Source of the DNA: Apostichopus japonicus
Taxonomy: Eukaryota > Echinodermata > Holothuroidea > Aspidochirotida > Stichopodidae
DNA length: 64,000 nt
Direction of reading: 5' to 3'
Assembly (NCBI RefSeq): GCF_037975245.1
Contig: NC_092570.1
Location: 9,695,501-9,759,500 of the forward strand
A program made the position numbers and the translations under genes. Each line of letters starts with the position of its first letter. The stretch's first letter is position 1. This document shows positions 12,583 to 23,913 of this stretch, in pieces. A model generated the notes under the pieces. It ran no database searches and was not told the origin of the DNA. It saw only the letters and a list, made by a program, of their open reading frames with translations.

Positions 12583-13486
12583 TTGGTAGACGTTCAGTAC
12601 AAAATTTTATTGAGGTCAAAGGTCAGTTGGAGTCACCAGACGCCAAACTGTGGAAACCTTGTTTTATAAGCTACCATATCTCCCACAGACCAGCCTATCA
12701 GATAACATGTACATTAAGCCTCATACGAATAGGAGGCTATTGACATTTGGAAATGAGCATATGGGCATCCGTAGAATCTAAAACTGAAAACACGAACATA
12801 TTTGCATTGGCTTCAACGTGCCGCCTGGAAGCCTTATTTTGCTTGCAGAAACGTGTACTTTGTAGTACAGCGGTTCTATTGGACGTTTTTCGTCGTTATT
12901 TCAGGTTGGATGTAGTTTCGTTGTGACCAGGCAGCGTTTATGAAACTTTTAACAGTTCGTCTAGTAAATTTTTTACTATGACCAATCTCAATGCGAAATA
13001 ATTGTGTAAAACGTTCTAACTTTGGCAGTGAGTTCACGAGCTTTTGTCTGGATCGGCTGTTGATCTCAATTTGTGTAGTCTCTTCCACCAGTTTTAGCAT
13101 AGCTAGGCCTTAAAAGTAACGTTCGACTTTCGTCACGTTTATGATTATGGGACAACTTGAACAAACCTGGCTTGGCCTGTGAGGAAGTTTATGTTGTCTA
13201 GGCCAGCAACGGTGGGGTAGGATAGGGTTCGTTAACACAACAACGTGAAGAATACCAGTCAGAATACCAATTCACTTAAGATGGCAAAACATCTCCTTCA
13301 TTATTTCTTAAGGCATTTTCCTACTGGCTATTAGTCATAATTCGCAAAACAACTTATGGAGTTTCGAGACAAGTTTGCTGTTGTTGCTGCTAGGATTTTT
13401 GGAAGATAGATGCTCTTACAACCTCAGATTTTCATTGTTTTAAGTTTAAATTTCATACTGCAAAGTAACTTTACCTTCCAATGCGC
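12583..13486. other. intergenic, nothing recognised
   Basis: A 74-codon minus-strand frame at 12876-13100 has ordinary amino-acid composition but no family resemblance I can name. No RNA gene or repeat boundary was seen. Confidence 0.35.
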
Positions 13487-13494
13487 AATTACGT

Positions 13495-13894
13495 CAGTGG
13501 TGGAGCTAGGGGTATTGGTCAGGGGGGAGGGCGAAAATGGTCTGTAGGGGTGCTTTCGACACTATCTAAGCGGAGCGCCACCACAGTTTGGCGCGGAGCG
13601 TACATACATTTTTTGAGTAAAGATACTCCCTAGATCGCCGGAAATGACCCTTACCGGGCCTTGCTAATATGCAGATGAACGAAGAATAAATAGGTGTCAT
13701 CGCCATTCTGTCAGAAAATTACACCAACAAAATGTGACAAATGTCGATAGGTATTTGAGAGCGCAAGAAAAAAGTCAATAATCGCGAATAAGTAAAAAGT
13801 GGTAAAAGCTGAAAAGGGCGCCAGCAGTCCATTTGAGTCCGTCAGGGGGGGGGGTGGCATCCGCCCCTCTGACTGTATGATCGCTCCGCCACTG
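13495..13894. mobile_element. hAT-type MITE, perfect 8-bp target duplication
   Basis: It begins CAGTGGTGGAGC and ends GCTCCGCCACTG (inverted, one mismatch). AATTACGT flanks it on both sides (13487-13494 and 13895-13902). The 400-bp interior carries the block AGCGGAGCGCCACCA ... TTGGCGCG, also found at 23592-23905, 52655-52783 and 54351-54510. Confidence 0.92.
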
Positions 13895-14084
13895 AATTAC
13901 GTAGCACCATGTAATCTGCCTATAACTGCCTAACCTTTGTAAATAGAAAGTATTGATGTTGCAGATCTGTACTTTGGAGACTTGAACAACAATCATATAG
14001 GCCTACTGGAGAGTGAAATTTGGCGAGTAGATATTTAGCCACGGTCGCCAAGTAGCGAGTACTTTAAAAAATATTTGTCGAGGC

Positions 14085-14480
14085 CTGAAAACATTTAAAA
14101 CATGATTTCTCATGGTAGAAATCATGGATACTGTTCATACATGGTATATGGATTTGCCATATTGAGTGCAAAAATCCTATTGCTTGTGAGGTCAAATCTC
14201 CAATAGGTCACCAGAGGTCAAACTCTGACAACCTATTACATGATATCTAACGATGGAAATCGTGGATACCTCTAATACTTGGTGTGTGGATTCATAACAT
14301 TGAGTACAATACCCCTATTGTTTTTTTGTGGAGGTGTGTATGGCCACGTACAGTAGACTGACCTGTGTTTATTATGCCATAGTGTTATTGTAACAGCTAG
14401 TTCTGGTTATACTAAAGCAGAAGCCTAGTGCATTGAAGTCATCGAAACCTCAATGCATTTTGCATTCTGGTTCTAATGGT
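14085..14480 (+). repeat. dispersed repeat R1, copy 1
   Basis: The same family occurs at 25745-26640 (reverse), 41757-41970 (forward) and 53125-53345 (reverse). It is recognised by blocks such as GTAGACTGACCTGTGT and GAAGTCATCGAAACCTCAAT. It carries a perfect AGGTCA-CCAG-AGGTCA direct repeat at 14205-14220. Confidence 0.85.
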
Positions 14481-17400
14481 GATGTCTCCGACATCCTATC
14501 GAAGGCTGAGGACTGTCAAGTGAGTGGCCTAACTTACATATCAAATATAACCAATACAATGCGGGGCTCAACACCAAATACAGAGAGGCAACAATAAGTA
14601 CACTCGAATCATTGATGCTATAAACATAAATGAAATATGTTTCCAGTAAATAGCATAAGTGATAATGCTCACATCTAGCCGACGTGGCAGTCAATGATGG
14701 ACACCTTGCAGCAAGTCTCAGCCAGGTGCTAATGGCCCTAACCTAATTACTTGCATGTTCCTAATAGACACCTAAATGCATAAATACTAAAATAATATAA
14801 CACCATAATAAGACGTGCATATGCATAGCATAGGTACCACCAAACAGTAGCAAATCTATTTAAGGTCAACCTCTGACAAGAACTGTCACCAAGGGGACTA
14901 AAGAACATACATTAGCCCAAATAAGGAGATAAATGAACTAGCTGATCGGCTTAAGGCTCATTACCGGAAATCACCAACATTACTCGATAACGACTAAGAG
15001 AACAGGTGTAAACAACTTAGTGACGTACTCCCAGAGAATGAGCTCATACACAAAGAGGTGAACACATGAGTCATCTGGTTGCAGATGATCTCTCTCTCTC
15101 TCTCTCTCTCCACCTCTCTCCACCCAGGTGGAGCTTAGCCCTTGAATCTGTGGGCTAATGGGTTCTGTGATGGTTTACTCTTCGTGCTTACACATGGAGG
15201 ACAAATCAATGTCATTCCAAAAAATACAGGCTTAGTCATGACGACTTCCTGTACTGAAGTGACAGGCCATTGAACTCCATGAGCACCAAGAATTTGTAGA
15301 TGGAACCTATCACAGGGAGGGGGAATCTAAATGTGAGTAATTCCTAATTTACCAAAACATGAGGGGTGCTATACAAGACGTTTACTTGTATTCTACTTAA
15401 CAGTGAATTTAGTGCTATCGACTCTCGTGAAAGGCAAACATTGCAAATCGTTTCGTAAGATATTCACCTCCCATTTTTGCTAAATGTTTGGATTTGGAAT
15501 AACAAATACGAAAAAGCGATTTTCTACTTTTCCTTTCTGACAAAAGGTCGCCTCCCAATGACGTATTGATGAGTTAACTAAAAGTAACCAGATGAATGCC
15601 AAATTTGCAGAAAATGCCTTTACAATCATGACTTCATGGTGTGTATCCGGGTCAAGGGGCCTGTATATCATGAACCCGGATTTGTTGACGAAGGCGTTTG
15701 GAATTATCACACCATTGTGTGAGCCGGATACGGAGTGGAAGGGGTTAAGGTATGGGTTGCGCTTCTTTACTCATAGCAGACAAGTGGGAACTGTCTAAAG
15801 CTGCTTTTCGGAGATTTTGTTGTTGTCAATTTTAACCAAGTTTATATAGTATGAATAAACAAGAGTCTCAAATAGCTTCTTAGGTTGCTTTGGTAAGTAA
15901 AAATAAAATATGAGTAATTTATGATTTAAAACAAATGGCCCTGACAATTCGCATGATAGTGTACAATACAAATTTGAAAACACAAATAGAACATTGAAAT
16001 ATTGTCACGCGTCTCCTGCCTCGAGTCCATTTGCCTTTGGACTTTGGACTTGTCCTCAAATATGTCGCAAGTTCGGAATGTCCTACACGTACACGGAGTT
16101 TGGGAAAGTGTCCATCAATTTTCTAGATTCTCTCCGATATTGCAAGATGGCACACTTTGTGTAATTCATATTTAAGACAATCAATTTTAGTTGCTTGCAG
16201 CCGTTAGATCTACAATAAATTATTTGGCAAAACTATAGAGTGACTGAATATATTATGTTGACGTGAGACTGCTTGAAAATTGTCACTGTTGAGGCTACAT
16301 TAGTTTGGAATATTACGTATTGAGGACAAACCGCACATGCGTTCGATTTATGCTTTGCTTCAGGAACAGTGTTTTTTTCTGTGGTTTTTTGTTGTTGTTT
16401 TCTTCCAGTAACTCTTCATTTGTTCGGTCTCTGCGAGTTAGTCAAGATTTAGGCAAAGACGTATACTACGTCGTCTGTATTGTGTGATTGTCTTCTATAG
16501 ACACATTAGTACCAACACAATTCGTATAACAGTCATGATCAAATCTATGATGGGGCTTTTAACAATATGAACTGATGAAAAAGTATTTGCAAGTTATGTA
16601 TTGTTCATGTCTAAAAAATAAAATATAAAAAAAAAACTCGAAGCAAGAGGTAATATGTAAGTGCTGATTTTGTTCCACAACTAAAGCAAGGTTCGAGCTT
16701 TACTTGAGTGTAATTGCTACTTATAAGGTGTTTTATATTAGCCGCATTCTGAAATAGTCAATAGATATTTCATATGAAAGAAGAAAATGAACTATAGTGC
16801 TGTTTAGAGGTCGTTGATTATCTTTATAATTTCCTCTGTATCTTCTATCTACAATATTTTTGGTTGCTTGATCAAGTCATTTGACATACTTGATAAGTCA
16901 TCCACGTGGGCGTTGATTTCCTTCTCAATGTCCGTGTGGTTTGCTTTTTTTTCCTGGGTGTGGGTTTGGGGGCTTAGGGGGGTGGGAGGGGGAGCATTGT
17001 AAATGAGTTCAAGTCAGTGTGCGAATAAGTATGACTCGAAATCATAATCCGTAACGCTGATGGACCGCAAATTAGTTGCTAGGTATCTAGGCTTGGGATA
17101 GGACGCCTACGTGACTCATGACGTCATAAGGTCAAAAGTTCAACTAAGCTTTTTGGCCGATACGGCCGATACGCATAATGCTGAATGGACAAATATGGCT
17201 GTTATCCTGAAACCCATGTAAGAGATCAGACTCTAACTGTCTACAGTAATTATCTTAATTTAGGTTTAACGCAGGAAGAAGTCAAAGGTCAAACTTTGCC
17301 AAACTTGTGTACATACTAAAATGACCGAAACTGTGTGGTTTACTTCTTCCAAGTGAAATCTTTAATGGATATTTTGGTACACGGCTAAATTTGATTGCTT

Positions 17401-17510
17401 AACAAAATTGCAAAAGGTCTATTTTATCTATCACTTTCACATATAAGGGTGATGGATACACTTTTTATTTGTCAAATTAACAAAACCAAAAAACAAAAAA
17501 AGAGGAAAGA
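14481..17510. other. intergenic, nothing recognised
   Basis: Contains a short (CT)n at about 15091-15112 and scattered short open frames on both strands without family resemblance. No RNA gene or element terminus was identified. Confidence 0.4.
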
Positions 17511-18658
17511 ACGAGAAATGATTGTGAAATTGAAGACTCCAAATAGGTCTTCGGTATATTTTGCGATTGTTCAAGCGATAAGAAAGAATGGAAAAACATA
17601 ACCACAACCATCTACGCTAACGATGATAAAGCCGCGATAGGTTCATATTAGAAAAATGCTTATATGTTAGACAAGTACAGGAAATTTAAACAAGAACCAA
17701 ATGTAAAGTTAAAAACGCAGATATTAGGTACATGCTAACGTGAAAATGATTGTGAAACTGAAGACTCCAAATAGGTTTTCAGTATATTTTGCGATTGTTC
17801 AAGCGACAAGAAAGAATGGAAAAACATAACCACAACCATTTTACGCTAACGATGATAAAGCCGCGATAGGTTCATATTAGAAAAATGCTTATATGTTAGA
17901 CAAGTACAGGAAATTTAAACAAGAACCAAATGTAAAGTTAAAAACGCAGATATTAGGTACATGCTAACGTGAAAATGATTGTGAAATTGAAGACTCCAAT
18001 AGTTTTTCAGTATATTTTGCAATTGTTCAAGAGATAAGAAAGAATGGAAAAACATAACCACAACCATCTACGCTAACGATGATAAGGCCGCGATAGGTTC
18101 ATATTAGAAAAATGCTTATATGTTAGACAAGTACAGGAAATTTAAACAAGAACCAAGTGTAAAGTTAAAAACGCAGATATTAGGTACATGCTAAGGTGAA
18201 AATGATTGTGAAATTGAAGACTCCAAATAGTTTTTCAGTATATTTTGCGATTGTTCAAGAGATAAGAAAGAATGGAAAAACATAACCACAACCATCTACG
18301 CTAACGATGATAAGGCCGCGATAGGTTCATATTAGAAAAATGCTTATATGTTAGACAAGTACAGGAAATTTAAACAAGAACCAAATGTAAAGTTAAAAAC
18401 GCAGATATTAGATACATGCTAACGTGAAAATGATTGTGAAATTGAAGACTCCAAATAGGGTTTTAAGTATATTTTGCGATTGTTCAAGCGATAAGAAAGA
18501 ATGGAAAAACATAACCACAACCATTTTACGCTAACGATGATAAAGCCGTGGTAGGTTCATATTAAAAAAATGCTTGTATGTTAGACAAGTACAGGAAATT
18601 TAAACAAGAACCAAATGTAAAGTTAAAAACGCAGATATTAGGTACATGCTAACGTGAA
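17511..18658 (+). repeat. five-copy 228-bp tandem repeat
   Basis: The marker ATGATTGTGAAATTGAAG starts at 17518, 17746, 17975, 18202 and 18430, so periods are 227-229 bp. Copies differ by only a few substitutions and 1-2 nt indels, so the array is young or homogenised. No frame stays open through a unit, so it is not coding. Confidence 0.97.
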
Positions 18659-20545
18659 TGCGGAATGATATCTCGTAAAAAGCGTCATGTTAATTGATTA
18701 ATCAACTTAGAAATAAACTGTAAGAAACAAAACTGGATTGAAAAGTTAAACAAGTAGAAAACATATTTTTAGAGGTATGCTGTATTGGCCCAAAATATGC
18801 TAGAAATTCATATATGGTCACCCTCAACATGGAGAGTAAAGACCTCCAGGAAAGTACTTTTGAAAACTTCTAGCAATTATAGCGTGCTATAATTTAGGGC
18901 CTATGCTGACTACCTTTAAGTATATGATGATATCAAGAAAGTGGTGTGTGATTTTTAGATTAATATTACACATATGTATGCCATTATGATTGGTAATCAC
19001 TAAACTACGTTGGAATATTTTGCTGGTGTCTTATACATTCGCAATTAACATAAAGATCACAAATAAATAAACACTTAATGGATTTCGAACTTCAGTCTCT
19101 AAAAGTGACAATTCTTTGGAGAAGTGAGACATCATCTTTATGTCCATTTACTGCCTCCAACATGCTCATGTGTAGTCTTTCAAAGCTAAATTCGACAGCT
19201 TAAACTCTTTAAGAGCTCAAACGTAAATTGATTAATAATACTTCTACGAATGACATCATTTTCTTAAACAGAGTTTTAGAACTCTGTTATTTACACACAC
19301 TATGTGATATCTCATATTAATTATTATACAGCATGTTAAAAGTTCTTTGACCAGCTAAATCACGAGAAATAAAATATTAACAGATAATTACAAGAGTTTG
19401 TCCAATTATTGAATTCCCTTCGCTGGGTTCTGTTGTTACTCACAAATTAGACCGCACCCCCCCCCCCCCAAAAAAAAAAATTACTGAACTCGTTCCTTAA
19501 GAGCCTGAAAAAACGGTTAACTGTTCCACAAGAAAAAACTTAGTTGGTTAATGGTTAAAAATTGACCCCTCTTGGTCGTGGTGTCTAAGTCTGTGAGAAT
19601 TTCGGTTCAAGGTTAGGTGCAACAACATGAATCGGCCATAAAATGAGAGTCCAAGCCCAAATCACGATTGGGCCTGGCAGAATTTTATTTTAATTGTGGA
19701 CACCTCTAGACACCCGTATGTCACACACTCGGGCTTTCTCTGTTAAGGACACGATTTTGTTTAATGGAATTCTCGTTTTGGTGGGTCTCAAGAGAGGATT
19801 TATCTATTTTGTTCAGTGGATGGGTGTTTTCTTTCTTCTGCACTTCCGAGCGGCCGCAACGACGACTGCATTGGCCCAGTTACGCCGCTCTCTGGAGGTA
19901 TTTCTTCAGATTTATGATCAGTACCATACCATTTGTGAACATTTAACCGCTAATTTCCCCAAATTTCGCAAATGAAGCTATTTGCAACCTGGCAAGATCG
20001 TCTCTCAAGGGAGTGTATAGTAGAACGATTCAGTGAGACCGTTCGGCTTTTTTGACTTCGACTGCAGTGACTGACCGAGTACCGTTTCAAAGAGACCAAA
20101 TATGTTTTAAAGTTATAACTGTGTACTTGTAGACACTATTTCCGAATTGCGGTGTTGTTGCCCTAGGACGCTGTAGTCTCTTCAGATAGTTCTTGCCCTG
20201 TTCTAGCAATTTTGAATCAGATAAAACATATCAAAAGAGGAATTATTCCTCTATGACTCTGTGTAATATATGGTACTTAAGATCCCCACAGTGCACGGGT
20301 TAGGGTGGGGTGAGGTTTCCGCGGCGTTTTTGGTACATCTTTGTCTCTCCTGGCAACTTAACATAGTAATTAAATTTCTCCGGAAAGTATTCGAAGCCCT
20401 GGTGTGGGTACGTCAGCTGTTACATCTTCACTTTCCATATATTTAATGTTAACAGAAGTAATCAATCTGTAACAATCACTCTGTCGTATATTTGACGCTC
20501 CAGTGGGTCCTTTTACTACATTGATTTTCCAGTGTGAGAGCCAAA
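18659..20545. other. intergenic, nothing certain
   Basis: A 93-codon plus-strand frame at 19694-19975 has plausible composition but resembles no family I can name. The rest is AT-rich with no RNA genes seen. Confidence 0.35.
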
Positions 20546-20940
20546 CCCCTTTCCCCCTGCGGATGTCCACGATGAACGCCAAGAATCAATCTGCTCTCAT
20601 CAGTGTCTAGTGTGCACATTCCCTGTTACCGCCAGTGTTAGAGCAAGCCCCCTCCCCTCTTCCCCCCCCCCCCTGCGGACATCCATGATGAACGCCAAGA
20701 ATTTATTTGCTCTCATCAGTGTCTATTATGCACATTACCTGTTACCGTCATTATTCTTTAACATATCGTATTACACAAAGGATGCATAAAAGTGACAATA
20801 CATGTTACTCTAATGAAATTGCTTACAGAATTATCAAACACTTCTCTACTGTTCCAACTAAGTGATGCTTCTAGTGGGCAAAGAATTAGCCTCCTCTTCC
20901 TAGAGTCTAATCTCCACATTCCCTGTTTCCGTCACTTTTT
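20546..20940. repeat. direct duplication downstream of lipoxygenase
   Basis: A block with GATGAACGCCAAGAAT and CTCATCAGTGTCTA at about 20548-20635 recurs at 20685-20755, with a weaker third copy ending near 20938 (CACATTCCCTGTTTCCGTCA). A minus-strand AATAAA at 20703-20708 lies about 450 nt downstream of the lipoxygenase stop and could be its polyadenylation signal. Confidence 0.65.
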
Positions 20941-21156
20941 TCTTAACATTAAGTACTACACAAAATATGAATAACATACATAGATATCATACTGTAATGG
21001 AATTGCTAAACAAATATTAGTACCGCTAACCACTCTACCGTTCCAATCTAACATCATATAAATAAATGCATGTTGGAGATACTTCTACTGTGTAACTAAC
21101 ACTGGATATGAATTGTCAGTCGAACTGTATTGAAATTATGAGCATCCTCTAATTAC

Positions 21157-23169
21157 CTAAATGCTTATAGCATTGGGAACACTATTTGGGTTCAGATATG
21201 TATATGGTACAAACCTAAATTGATTTTCTCTATCAATAGAGGCACTTATTCGGTTCAGCTTTTCACGAAACCTTTGCAATGCACTCTCACTGGCCGGATC
21301 AAAGAGATATTTGACCTCGAAGTTCCCCAGTGAATTTGTTTCTCGAGTACTCAGGATACGAGAAAAAGTGAGGATATCGATAGTAGTTTCTTTTGAAGGA
21401 AGTGCATTGTGGATGTCATCTTCAGTGCGTGGTACTTTGCTCGTGATTGGAGCACCTTGAAGATAACTTGGGTAATTTGGAGGAAAACCATAATCATCGT
21501 ACTGTGAAAAATTGCATGCTGCATGGGCAACACTACATGTGAAAATGACACAGGTCAATGTGTCTACAAGTTGATCTGCATTTTTAAACTCACCATCGCC
21601 AGGAATTCCTGGTACCCCGAAACCCCCATCAGAAATTGACATCGACAGCGTTCGTGCCCAGTCTTGCAACTCGTAATCGCCTGTGATCAGATCAGCGTTA
21701 CCGTAGAAATTGTTGACGATTTTGCTGACGTACTCCTTGATGGCTTCGTAAGTGGGCATCGCATCATCTCGATAGTAGTAGTTTGGCAAGGATTGAGGAT
21801 CGTCTACTCCTCTCTCCTTCAGGTCAGCTGGTAGATTACCCTGGACATCCAGTCTCCAGTTTTGAAGCTGTCGTGCCATAAGGTCAGTCATTCCTTTGCT
21901 TCCAACCGTCAGAGCGCTGTCTACCCATCCGCCTGGCTCGAGAAGAACACTGATCCCTATCTTATTGATTGCCAGCAGGTACAAGAAATGAGGAGCAAGG
22001 AGGCGAAACATTGGGTGTGATGGCGAGAGTGACCGATGTGCTGCCAGTGCGAATGGCTCCATTATCAGATGGGTAAATCCAAGATGTGTACAACTTTGAT
22101 GAAAATTAGAATCGGCATTGTTGAACCACATTTTGGCCAACAACCAGGTGTAGAAATCGTCGGATGGCAGAAAGACTGGGTTGCTTTCTGATGGGTCTTG
22201 GAAAAGCTGTATAGCCACTGGAAGTAACTTTTTCGCCCCATTCACAAAAAATAATGCCAGTGGAGCTGCGATAATGCGACCCTCAGCGCATGGCAGATCC
22301 TTCATCACTTTGTAGTCAACGTAGTAAAGTCTGTTAGCTTGTATAGCCTGACTTATGGTGAGACCCTCGAGTAATGGTGACAGCATATCATCCGTCACAG
22401 CGAAATTGTCCGGTATCTTCCGACATCTTCGGATTTGTGTCGGATTGCAGTGATTCAGTCTTTGCAATCCAAATGATTCGTCAGACTTCCACGTTTCGCT
22501 TCCGAGCGGCTTTGTAAGGACATCATTGTAGAGGTGAAAGATCTCGTCATAATTTTCCCACTTGCCAGTGAGAATGCTTTCAAGTTTCAAATGAGCAGAC
22601 AACTTTATTTTCATGGATGCGATATCCCACAAATACTCGTTGGAAAACTTTTCGTCGGATGGCAAATGTTTCAGTTGAGGCAACCAATTTGCTATGTACA
22701 CTTTCGTCTGATATTGCTCCTTCTTAATCTGTACTTCATGTCGACGATGGTTAGGGTTTGGGTCATCTTGAGGCAAAACAGTGTCAAATTCTGTGATTCG
22801 AAGCTTCTTGTTGGCGGTAATCCAGCGATGGATTGGAAACACAAAATTTTCTCCGCTGCTACCGGCCTCCCGGATCGTCAGCCATTCGACGTACCAATCA
22901 TCCAGCAATCCGGCAGAATCCCTCCACAGCTCAATAGCTACGATTTCCTTAAACTCCGGAGGAACTTGAATTTCAAAGTCGTCCAAAGTTCCGGCCTCAA
23001 AGTCATTTTGCCAGAGTAAGCTCAATGGAAATTCTTTAGATATGTCCCCTTTCTGGCTTACCAGTGCTAACTTAATATTGCTATCTGTCCCGGCTCCTTT
23101 TTTATCGCCGGTTTTTACCTCAACTCGCATGCTTGGACCATGAACTCCATGCCCACAAATGTTGCCCAT
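21157..23169 (-). CDS. PLAT-domain lipoxygenase, intronless
   Basis: A 670-aa iron lipoxygenase. It inserts O2 into polyunsaturated fatty acids to make fatty-acid hydroperoxides, precursors of eicosanoid-type signals. I start it at the first ATG, 23169; the frame runs to an upstream TGA with only GTG before it. A PLAT/LH2 beta-barrel (about residues 13-110) is followed by the catalytic domain. All iron ligands are present: His362 and His367 (HLGFTH), His549 and Asn553 (HAACN), and C-terminal Ile670. By alignment with 5-lipoxygenase (from memory), the stereocontrol position is Ala419 (DSAL), which predicts S specificity. Length matches animal lipoxygenases (about 660-680 aa). No intron is visible, whereas vertebrate family genes have many. 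The leader MGNICG resembles an acylation site. It could be the lipoxygenase relative of allene oxide synthase-lipoxygenase fusions, but no catalase-like domain is present. Confidence 0.96.
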   Translation of the reverse strand: MGNICGHGVHGPSMRVEVKTGDKKGAGTDSNIKLALVSQKGDISKEFPLSLLWQNDFEAGTLDDFEIQVPPEFKEIVAIELWRDSAGLLDDWYVEWLTIREAGSSGENFVFPIHRWITANKKLRITEFDTVLPQDDPNPNHRRHEVQIKKEQYQTKVYIANWLPQLKHLPSDEKFSNEYLWDIASMKIKLSAHLKLESILTGKWENYDEIFHLYNDVLTKPLGSETWKSDESFGLQRLNHCNPTQIRRCRKIPDNFAVTDDMLSPLLEGLTISQAIQANRLYYVDYKVMKDLPCAEGRIIAAPLALFFVNGAKKLLPVAIQLFQDPSESNPVFLPSDDFYTWLLAKMWFNNADSNFHQSCTHLGFTHLIMEPFALAAHRSLSPSHPMFRLLAPHFLYLLAINKIGISVLLEPGGWVDSALTVGSKGMTDLMARQLQNWRLDVQGNLPADLKERGVDDPQSLPNYYYRDDAMPTYEAIKEYVSKIVNNFYGNADLITGDYELQDWARTLSMSISDGGFGVPGIPGDGEFKNADQLVDTLTCVIFTCSVAHAACNFSQYDDYGFPPNYPSYLQGAPITSKVPRTEDDIHNALPSKETTIDILTFSRILSTRETNSLGNFEVKYLFDPASESALQRFREKLNRISASIDRENQFRFVPYTYLNPNSVPNAISI

Positions 23170-23230
23170 TGCTGCTTTATTCGGAACAAATATCACCGTT
23201 AAAGTACACCGGTTGTTTCAATGCACCGAC

Positions 23231-23269
23231 TGAATGAGTCTTGCACCCCGAAAGTAGTAGTTATTTATA
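23231..23269 (-). promoter_or_regulatory. TATA box and initiator of lipoxygenase gene
   Basis: On the minus strand TATAAATAA lies at 23269-23261. An initiator-like TCATTC follows, with its A at 23235, 34 nt downstream. This predicts a 5' UTR of about 66 nt and suggests the single-exon gene is transcribed from its own promoter. Confidence 0.55.
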
Positions 23270-23591
23270 CTGTCTGTATAGACAGCGAATCGACATGCAT
23301 GAACTTAAGTAGAAATATATATAGATATGTTTGATTGGCTGTGACAAGGATTTCCGCTTCAAATACTTCACGCGGCAACCAATCAGAATGGAGAGTCTAC
23401 TTCATTGATTTTACATAATGGAGAAAATGCAAAGTATACACTTTGTATTTAGCAGAATATCTGTATATCGATTACTACTAAACTCGGAAATATTCTTTTT
23501 CTTTTAAAACTGAATTCAGAGATATGCGACGGTACTTAGACAATCATATCTCTTTCCAGTAGCAACTTATTACTATGTTATGGTAAGGACG

Positions 23592-23905
23592 CAGGCACGT
23601 AGCCAAGGGGGGGGGGGCGAAGGGGGCAGCCGCCCCCCTTGAGCATATTTTGAAATGTTTTTTTTTAATGTTTTTATGATATCGCTAGTAATTTCAAAAG
23701 AGAAAATGCTAAGATGCAACTTACAAGGCATGGGAAGTGCCATTTCCAGCGATCTGGGAGGCATTTTCAGCCATAATTTTCTTGTACGCTTCGCGCCAAC
23801 ACATGGTGGCGCTACGCTTAGATAGTTTGCAATGCCATTTCTACGGCTCTGAAAGTTTGCCTACATTTTCGCCCCTTCCTTGGCAAATTCCTGGCTACGC
23901 GACTG
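23592..23905 (-). mobile_element. hAT-type MITE, AGCGGAGCGCC family
   Basis: Inverted ends CAGGCACGTAGCCAAGG and CCTGGCTACGCGACTG are flanked by TAAGGACG and TTAGGACG (7 of 8 identical). The interior carries the TGGTGGCGCTACGCTTAGATAG block in reverse orientation relative to the copy at 13495-13894. Confidence 0.8.
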
Positions 23906-23913
23906 TTAGGACG

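Noticed and set aside
17511-18658. CRISPR-like or direct-repeat array
   Set aside because: Units are contiguous 228-bp tandem repeats with no spacer and repeat alternation, in animal DNA.
23170-23196. Lipoxygenase start at 23196
   Set aside because: The codon there is GTG; the first ATG in frame is at 23169, and a nuclear animal gene would not normally start at GTG.
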